Shown: one piece after another, positions 6,284 through 9,994 of the stretch
How the letters are laid out: every line of letters begins with the position of its first letter
Position numbering within the stretch: the first letter of the stretch is position 1
Source: Anaerolineae bacterium
Lineage (GTDB): Bacteria; Chloroflexota; Anaerolineae; JAAYZQ01
DNA length: 9,994 bases
Direction of reading: 5' to 3'
Assembly: GCA_016926595.1 (NCBI GenBank)
Contig: JAFGOG010000362.1
Location: 1 to 9,994 of the forward strand
Made by a program: the position numbers and the translations under genes
The notes under the pieces: generated by a model
What the model was told of the DNA's origin: nothing
The model's database searches: none
The model's input: the letters and a program-made list of their open reading frames with translations, nothing else

Positions 6284-6817
6284 CTATGCTGCTGCTTGAT
6301 CGCCCTGTTGGCCCCGTGCCGCCAAAACCTGGACGATCTCGCGCAGCGGCGCGGTGATGGTGCCCACCATATTCGCCATCGGCCCCTGCACCACTCCCAA
6401 CAACTGGCCGAGCAGTACTTCGCGCGGCGGAAGGTTGATCAACGCCTTGGCCCCTTCCCGGTCGATAAAAGCCGCGCCCCAGATGACGCCCTTGACCTGC
6501 AGCGCCTCATTCTCAACTGCGAAATCGAAAAACGCCTTCACCACGGGCGCTACGTCGCCGGTGATAAAGCCCACAGCCGTCGGCCCCTTGAGCTGCTCTT
6601 CAGGGATCGGGATGCCGGCCTCCACCAGAGCGCGCCTGAACAACGTGTTCTTGGTCACGTGAAAGCTGCTGCCTATATCGCGCAGCTTCTGGCGCAGCTC
6701 TGTCATCGACGCCACCGTCAGCCCGCGATAGTCGGTCAGGATGATCGCCTGGCTGTCCTTCAGTTGTTGGGTATAGCCGCTCGAGATCCTGACCTTTTTC
6801 CGCTTGCTAATCGCCAA
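6284..6817 (-). CDS. rplJ: 50S ribosomal protein L10
   Basis: A 177-residue protein that anchors L7/L12 dimers to the 23S rRNA stalk base. I chose the TTG at plus 6815-6817, giving MAISKRKK, because AAGGAGGTG lies at the right distance just upstream (AGGAGG at plus 6826-6831). The frame stays open 50 codons further upstream to an ATG at 6967, but that would run through the leader hairpins described below. The fold is recognisable from ILTDYRGLTVASMTELR, FHVTKNTLFRRAL, GPTAVGF and the C-terminal helix that binds L7/L12. It is followed by rplL after 43 bases. Expression is probably controlled by L10 binding to the leader upstream. Confidence 0.95.
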   Translation of the reverse strand: MAISKRKKVRISSGYTQQLKDSQAIILTDYRGLTVASMTELRQKLRDIGSSFHVTKNTLFRRALVEAGIPIPEEQLKGPTAVGFITGDVAPVVKAFFDFAVENEALQVKGVIWGAAFIDREGAKALINLPPREVLLGQLLGVVQGPMANMVGTITAPLREIVQVLAARGQQGDQAAA

Positions 6818-6850
6818 CTGCCTCACCTCCTTTAGAAATAACTTACAAAC

Positions 6851-6882
6851 AAAAAGCCTCTGCGCTGCCGGCGCAAAGGCTT
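6851..6882 (-). terminator. Attenuator-like intrinsic terminator in front of rplJ
   Basis: On the minus strand AAGCCTTTGCGC (plus 6871-6882) pairs with GCGCAGAGGCTT (plus 6854-6865) over 12 positions, one a U-G wobble, around a 5-nt loop. TTTTTGTTTG follows directly. This is a classic terminator shape, but it sits inside the operon, 34 bases before the rplJ start codon and downstream of the L10 leader. It therefore most likely acts as an attenuator switched by L10, or simply trims the excess of rplA over rplJ transcripts. Confidence 0.75.
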
Positions 6883-6886
6883 GCCC

Positions 6887-7023
6887 CCAGGATCGGATAT
6901 GCCATCCTGGACGGATCTGATTCGTGCTTTGCCTCGGCAGGCCGGTTGTTTGAGCGCGACTGCGCACCTGCTGTCTTGGGTCCTATTTGGTTGTCAACCA
7001 CCCAGGCTTGCGATCTCAAGCCT
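6887..7023 (-). promoter_or_regulatory. Ribosomal protein L10 leader (rplJ autoregulatory RNA)
   Basis: The rplA-rplJ gap of about 215 bases holds structured RNA. The minus strand carries AAGACAGCAGGTGCG (plus 6963-6977) and later GGCCTGCCGAGGC (plus 6931-6943). The pairing of AGCAGG with CCTGCC and the GACAG..AGGTG and GCCGAGG elements are what I recall as the conserved core of the bacterial L10 leader, where L10 (with L7/L12) binds a kink-turn. Flanking hairpins are AGGCTTG at 7004-7010 with CAAGCCT at 7017-7023, just after the rplA stop, and CCAGGAT at 6887-6893 with ATCCTGG at 6904-6910, just before the terminator-like stem. A covariance-model hit would settle the class. Confidence 0.7.
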
Positions 7024-7033
7024 TGTCGGTGGG

Positions 7034-7747
7034 TTACGCCGTCTTCATCGCCATCGCTGCGGCCGCGTCGACGCGGACGCCCGGTCCCATGGTGCTCGCC
7101 AGGGTGATCCGCCGCAGGTAGGTCCCCTTGGCCGCGGCCGGCTTGGCCTTGACGATCGCCTCCATGACAGCCGCCATATTAGTGGTCAGGCTCTCGACGT
7201 CAAAGCTGACCTTGCCGATCGGGACGTGGATGTTGGCCGTCTTGTCGACCCGATACTCCACCCGGCCCTGGCGCGTCTCCTCCACCACCCGGGTCAGATC
7301 CTCTTCGGCGACGATCGTCCCCGCCTTGGGGTTGGGCATCAGCCCCCGGGTGCCGAGCACCCGGCCCAGGCGGCCCACCTTGCGCATCATCGCCGGCGTG
7401 GCGATCGCTACGTCGAAATCGAACCACCCTTCCTGGATCTTGTTGATCAGATCGTCGCTGCCCACGTAATCGGCGCCCGCCTCCCGGGCGATCCGTTCGC
7501 CCTCACCCTCGGCAAAGATCAGGATGCTCACCCGCTTGCCGGTGCCGCTGGGCAAGAGCACGACGCCGCGCACCTGCTGATCGGCGTGCCTGGGATCCAG
7601 GCCTGTGCGCAGATGCAGTTCGACGGTGGCGTCAAACTCGGCGAAATGGGTCTTTTTGACCAGGGCAATCGCCTCCTCTGGCGAATAATTGCGGCCGCGC
7701 TCGATCAGCTTGACCGCTTCTAGATACTTCTTTCCACGCTTTGGCAT
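7034..7747 (-). CDS. rplA: 50S ribosomal protein L1
   Basis: A 237-residue L1-stalk protein that binds 23S rRNA and helps release deacylated tRNA from the E site. In many bacteria it also represses its own operon mRNA. Full length is present: N-terminal KRGKKYLEA, the two-domain core, and the L1 signature [13 protein letters not shown] at the middle. The C-terminus has [23 protein letters not shown] start with AGGAG six bases upstream (plus 7754-7758). It follows rplK after 149 bases and precedes the L10 leader. Confidence 0.97.
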   Translation of the reverse strand: MPKRGKKYLEAVKLIERGRNYSPEEAIALVKKTHFAEFDATVELHLRTGLDPRHADQQVRGVVLLPSGTGKRVSILIFAEGEGERIAREAGADYVGSDDLINKIQEGWFDFDVAIATPAMMRKVGRLGRVLGTRGLMPNPKAGTIVAEEDLTRVVEETRQGRVEYRVDKTANIHVPIGKVSFDVESLTTNMAAVMEAIVKAKPAAAKGTYLRRITLASTMGPGVRVDAAAAMAMKTA

Positions 7748-7896
7748 ACTCTTCTCCTTCCCGGCCTATCGGGCCGGATCCTTTGTGGTCTTGGTGGGGG
7801 ATTCCCCTCCCACGTGTGCGGGCGACAGATCCCGCGCCTCGCAGTTGCGAGCGGCCCTGCCTGCCAGGACGGCAGGCGCTCCGGGCCGCCCCTGCG
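7748..7896 (-). other. Structured rplK-rplA spacer with nested hairpins
   Basis: This gap is longer than usual for the pair and is full of inverted repeats. GCCTGCC at 7859-7865 pairs with GGCAGGC at 7871-7877. Around it, GCGGCCC at 7851-7857 pairs with GGGCCGC at 7883-7889. CTCGCA at 7838-7843 pairs with TGCGAG at 7846-7851, competing with the outer arm. CCGGCC at 7761-7766 pairs with GGCCGG at 7772-7777 close to the rplA ribosome binding site. There is no U-run and no open reading frame of note. It may act in translational control or mRNA processing. Confidence 0.5.
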
Positions 7897-8322
7897 CTAG
7901 TCCTTCACCTCGATCCCCATGCTCTTGGCCGTGCCCTCGATGATGCGCATTGCGCCCGCCAGATCATAGGCGTTCAGGTCCTTCATCTTTTGTTCGGCGA
8001 TCTCGCGCACCTGCTGGCGCGTGACGCTGGCCACCTTGGTCCGCTTCACGTCCGACCCGCCTTTGGGAATGCCCGCCGCTTTTTTCAGCAGATCGGTCGC
8101 CGGCGGCGTCTTGAGCACGAACCGGAACGAGTTGTCCTGAAAGATCGTGATCTGCGCCGGGATGATGCTGCCGGTCAGGTGGGCCGTCTTGGCGTTGTAA
8201 TCCTTGCAAAAAGCCATAATGTTGACGCCGTGTTGGCCCAACGCCGGACCGATCGGCGGCGCGGGTGTTGCCTTTCCTGCCTGGATCGCCAGTGTGACGA
8301 TCGCCTTGACTTTTTTTGCCAT
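7897..8322 (-). CDS. rplK: 50S ribosomal protein L11
   Basis: A 141-residue protein, the normal length, that binds the GTPase-associated region of 23S rRNA and interacts with elongation factors and RelA. The N-terminal domain has the [18 protein letters not shown] signature, and the C-terminal rRNA-binding domain has [25 protein letters not shown] with GGAGGT at plus 8326-8331. It follows nusG by 24 bases, so the genes are co-transcribed. Confidence 0.98.
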   Translation of the reverse strand: MAKKVKAIVTLAIQAGKATPAPPIGPALGQHGVNIMAFCKDYNAKTAHLTGSIIPAQITIFQDNSFRFVLKTPPATDLLKKAAGIPKGGSDVKRTKVASVTRQQVREIAEQKMKDLNAYDLAGAMRIIEGTAKSMGIEVKD

Positions 8323-8346
8323 TCAACCTCCAAACCCTGGGTCGGG

Positions 8347-9246
8347 TTAGATCTTTTCTACCTGCAGGAAATCGAGCTCGACCGGCGTCTCGCGGCCAAA
8401 GAACGAGACCAGGATCCGTACCTTGCCTTTGTCAGGATAGATTCCGTCCACCGTCCCCACAAAATCCTCAAAGGGACCGTCGGCGATCCGCACCTTCTGG
8501 CCCGGACGGAACGTGACCTTGACCTTGGGCGTCTCGGCCCGCATCCGCTTCAACACCCTGTCCACGTCCTGTCGGCGCAGCGGCGTCGGCTCGTTGCGCG
8601 TTCCCACAAAACCGGTGACGCCCGGCGTGTTGCGCACAACCCCCCAGGAATCCTGATCCATCAGCATCTCGACCAGGATATAACCGGGAAAGATCCGCCG
8701 CTCGATCGTCCGCCGCTGGCCGTCCTTCAGCTCGATCTCCTCTTCGGTGGGCACCACCACCTGAAAGATCCTGTCGTGCATGCCCAACGACTCGATGCGA
8801 TGCTCGAGGTTCTTCCTCACCTTGCTCTCATAGCCAGAGTAGCTGTGAATGACGTACCAATGACGGCCGCCTTCTTCGATCTCCTCCGCTTCACCCTCAG
8901 CCCCCGGCTCCCCCTCCTGGTCTTCCGCTGCCGCAAGGCCCTCAGGCAGCTCGACCGCCTCGGGCTCCTCCCCCTCCCCAAGGGAAGCGGTGGAATCATC
9001 GCCGTCGGCGGGAGACACAGCCAGCTCAAGCTGGGCCGACTCGGGCTCCAGGTACGATGCGAACAACTGGCGCGCTATCTCCTCCGGACCGAGCACAGCA
9101 TCGCCGGCGCCGTCGTTGGCGTCTGGCGATGGCGAGTCCCCTGACGGGGGTCTCCGGCTCTGCGTGTCGCTTTCCGTTGCTTTTCCCTTGACGGGGCTCT
9201 CCGCCTCCTCCGTCGGTTCAGCTACCTTCGGGTCTTTCTCTTCCAT
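8347..9246 (-). CDS. nusG: Transcription termination/antitermination factor NusG with long acidic N-terminus
   Basis: NusG binds the RNA polymerase clamp, promotes processivity, and couples transcription to Rho or ribosomes. The NGN domain begins at HWYVIHSYSG (W130) and includes FPGYILVEM, the RNAP-contact region, and NTPGVTGFVG. The KOW domain occupies about 246-299, with GPFEDFVGTV and FFGRETPVELDF. Total length is 299 residues against roughly 175-190 for typical NusG. The extra, about 127 residues, is a Glu/Asp/Pro/Ser/Ala-rich N-terminal tail predicted to be disordered. The start ATG at 9246 has only an AGAGGAA directly against it. No internal Met occurs before the NGN domain, so a shorter product would need GTG or TTG starts; TTG at codon 61 has GGAGGAG about 12 bases upstream and is a weaker alternative. 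It follows secE by 12 bases. Confidence 0.93.
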   Translation of the reverse strand: MEEKDPKVAEPTEEAESPVKGKATESDTQSRRPPSGDSPSPDANDGAGDAVLGPEEIARQLFASYLEPESAQLELAVSPADGDDSTASLGEGEEPEAVELPEGLAAAEDQEGEPGAEGEAEEIEEGGRHWYVIHSYSGYESKVRKNLEHRIESLGMHDRIFQVVVPTEEEIELKDGQRRTIERRIFPGYILVEMLMDQDSWGVVRNTPGVTGFVGTRNEPTPLRRQDVDRVLKRMRAETPKVKVTFRPGQKVRIADGPFEDFVGTVDGIYPDKGKVRILVSFFGRETPVELDFLQVEKI

Positions 9247-9258
9247 TTCCTCTGTCGC

Positions 9259-9489
9259 CTAGCCCGCTCCAATGGAGCCGATCAGCAGAGCCAGGCCGCC
9301 TTTGAACAGCCAGTCCATCAAGCCCAGGACAATGGCCAAAAAGGTTGTCACCGCGATCACCATGAGCGTCAGGTTGACCGCCTCGCGCCGCGTTGGCCAT
9401 GAGACCTTTTTCATCTCGTACCAGGTTTCCTTGAAATACCGGGTGAGACGGTTATCCCCGATCTTGGTCAGAATCCCTACCTTTTCCAT
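9259..9489 (-). CDS. secE: Preprotein translocase subunit SecE
   Basis: A 76-residue membrane protein, the essential small clamp of the SecYEG channel. The amphipathic segment YFKETWYEMKKVSWPTRREA (18-37) carries the conserved KKVSWPTR motif. A single transmembrane helix follows at about 38-59, with a short C-terminal tail. I chose the ATG at 9487-9489 (MEKVGILTK), with AGAGGGG about ten bases upstream. The frame is open to an ATG at 9561, but that would add 24 atypical residues. It lies between tRNA-Trp and nusG, the usual bacterial order. Confidence 0.93.
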   Translation of the reverse strand: MEKVGILTKIGDNRLTRYFKETWYEMKKVSWPTRREAVNLTLMVIAVTTFLAIVLGLMDWLFKGGLALLIGSIGAG

Positions 9490-9556
9490 GCCTTCATTTC
9501 CCCTCTTGCACATCCCCTGGCTCTGCTGCCTGCCCAGGCGCGCCATGCATATTGAA

Positions 9557-9592
9557 GACACCGCCCCATCGTCCTTCTTATGAGACGGTGTC
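9557..9592 (-). other. Hairpin between tRNA-Trp and secE
   Basis: GACACCG at 9557-9563 pairs perfectly with CGGTGTC at 9586-9592 around a 22-nt loop. On the minus strand it lies just after the tRNA and before secE. It may separate the tRNA from the mRNA by processing. It has no U-run, so it is not a convincing terminator. Confidence 0.35.
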
Positions 9593-9604
9593 CTCTTCGC
9601 CAGG

Positions 9605-9677
9605 CAGGCCAGGCAGGGATTGAACCCGCAACCTACGGTTTTGGAGACCGTTGCTCTGCCAATTGAGCTACTGGCCT
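9605..9677 (-). tRNA. tRNA-Trp (anticodon CCA)
   Basis: A complete 73-nt cloverleaf on the minus strand. Acceptor arms AGGCCAG and CTGGCCT pair fully, with a D arm GCTC/GAGC. The anticodon stem ACGGT/ACCGT encloses CTCCAAA with CCA at the anticodon, and the T arm is GCGGG/CCTGC with loop TTCAATC. The discriminator base is G, as usual for bacterial tRNA-Trp. The 3' CCA is not encoded (the next bases are CCT), so it must be added. Position between rpmG and secE is the standard place for tRNA-Trp in many bacteria. Confidence 0.97.
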
Positions 9678-9689
9678 ACATCGTCTGGC

Positions 9690-9714
9690 AGTCCCGGCCC
9701 CGCAGGCCGGGACT
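9690..9714. repeat. Perfect 10-bp inverted repeat, second copy of the GTCCCGGC hairpin
   Basis: AGTCCCGGCC at 9690-9699 pairs with GGCCGGGACT at 9705-9714 around the 5-nt loop CCGCA. It lies between rpmG and tRNA-Trp. The arms match the hairpin at 5008-5030 and partly the CCGGCC/GGCCGG stem at 7761-7777, so it belongs to a small intergenic repeat family and may also mark a processing or pause site. Confidence 0.65.
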
Positions 9715-9725
9715 ATTGCCGTTCG

Positions 9726-9890
9726 CTACTTTGTCTCCCGGTGCAGCCGGTGGGTACGGCAGCGCGGGCAATACTTGTTCAGCTCGAGCCGGTTCTGATC
9801 GTTCCGCCGGTTCTTATAGGTAGTATAGTTCCGTTCCTTGCACTCGGTGCAGGCAAGGGTGATCACCACGCGAACTGCTTTCTTGGCCAT
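9726..9890 (-). CDS. rpmG: 50S ribosomal protein L33
   Basis: A 54-residue ribosomal protein starting [18 protein letters not shown] and ending THRLHRETK. It carries two CxxC pairs (C14/C17 and C41/C44), so it is the zinc-binding form of L33. The [10 protein letters not shown] segment and length are typical. The ATG is at 9888-9890 with a weak GGGTAGG-type site before it. It sits between tuf and tRNA-Trp, as in many bacterial chromosomes. Confidence 0.96.
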   Translation of the reverse strand: MAKKAVRVVITLACTECKERNYTTYKNRRNDQNRLELNKYCPRCRTHRLHRETK

Positions 9891-9905
9891 GATCCTACCC
9901 TAGCC

Positions 9906-9994
9906 TCATTCGACGATCTTGGTGATGACGCCGGCGCCGACAGTGCGGCCGCCTTCGCGGATGGCAAAGCGCGAGCCCACCTCCAGCGCCACCG
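9906..9994 (-). CDS. tuf: Elongation factor Tu, 3' end only
   Basis: Only the last 28 codons and the TGA stop are inside the window; the rest lies beyond the right edge. The visible residues, VALEVGSRFAIREGGRTVGA and then GVITKIVE, are the highly conserved end of EF-Tu domain 3. EF-Tu delivers aminoacyl-tRNA to the ribosome. The gap to rpmG is 15 bases, which suggests co-transcription with the downstream block. Confidence 0.93.
   Translation of the reverse strand, partial: VALEVGSRFAIREGGRTVGAGVITKIVE

Noticed and set aside
6818..6967. Upstream extension of rplJ to an ATG at 6967
   Set aside because: The extra 50 residues would be translated from the leader hairpins and are unlike L10. TTG at 6817 has a near-perfect ribosome binding site and yields the normal N-terminus.
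6992..6997. TTGACA on the minus strand upstream of rplJ
   Set aside because: There is no -10-like hexamer 15-19 bases downstream, and the bases form part of a small palindrome in the leader.
7741..9144. Long plus-strand open frame of 467 codons
   Set aside because: It lies antisense to rplK, part of rplA's leader and nusG, which are certain genes. It has no recognisable domain and reflects GC-rich codon bias on the other strand.
9490..9561. Upstream extension of secE to an ATG at 9561
   Set aside because: The added 24 residues are unlike SecE and start inside the hairpin after tRNA-Trp; ATG at 9489 gives a normal-length protein.

Overview
This is a GC-rich bacterial chromosome segment. It carries the conserved translation/transcription block tuf - rpmG - tRNA-Trp - secE - nusG - rplK - rplA - rplJ - rplL on the minus strand, next to a less conserved accessory half. 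The organism is most likely a member of the Chloroflexota, possibly an uncultured Anaerolineae-like lineage. This rests on the style of the genes (an FHA-TPR-beta-propeller membrane protein, Thr/Pro-rich linkers behind signal peptides, a NusG with a long acidic N-terminus) and on dispersed repeats of the CATTCTGAG...GAAGAATCT type. No rRNA or marker search was possible, so this is inference.

Layout. 1-240: repeat-rich intergenic DNA ending in a good promoter. 241-2754 (+): FHA / transmembrane / TPR / TolB-like propeller protein. 2812-3441 (+): rhodanese-like lipoprotein whose frame is interrupted once, by an in-frame TGA two codons after the catalytic Cys. 3444-4301 and 4308-4991 (-): an AlkZ/YcaQ-related protein downstream of an OmpR/PhoB-type response regulator, apparently one operon. 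5031-5240: divergent promoter region. 5241-5744 (+): ferritin-like (rubrerythrin-type) diiron protein. 5745-5844: hairpin-rich convergent terminator region. 5845-9994 (-): the ribosomal/secretion/elongation block. It includes an L10 leader with a terminator-like hairpin in front of rplJ, a tRNA-Trp, a small rpmG and the 3' end of an EF-Tu gene.

The most interesting item is the rhodanese. The reading frame continues intact for 54 sense codons after the TGA and restores the rest of the rhodanese fold. Thirteen bases after the TGA there is a compact 8-bp stem with a 5-nt loop beginning GGU, which is the geometry expected of a bacterial SECIS element. I read this as a candidate selenocysteine-containing rhodanese lipoprotein. 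A nonsense mutation or base-calling error remains possible.

The two plus-strand genes at the left both build extracytoplasmic proteins and may be co-transcribed. The ribosomal block supplies L33, L11, L1, L10 and L7/L12, the SecE translocon subunit and the NusG elongation factor. It ends after rplL without the usual rpoB.
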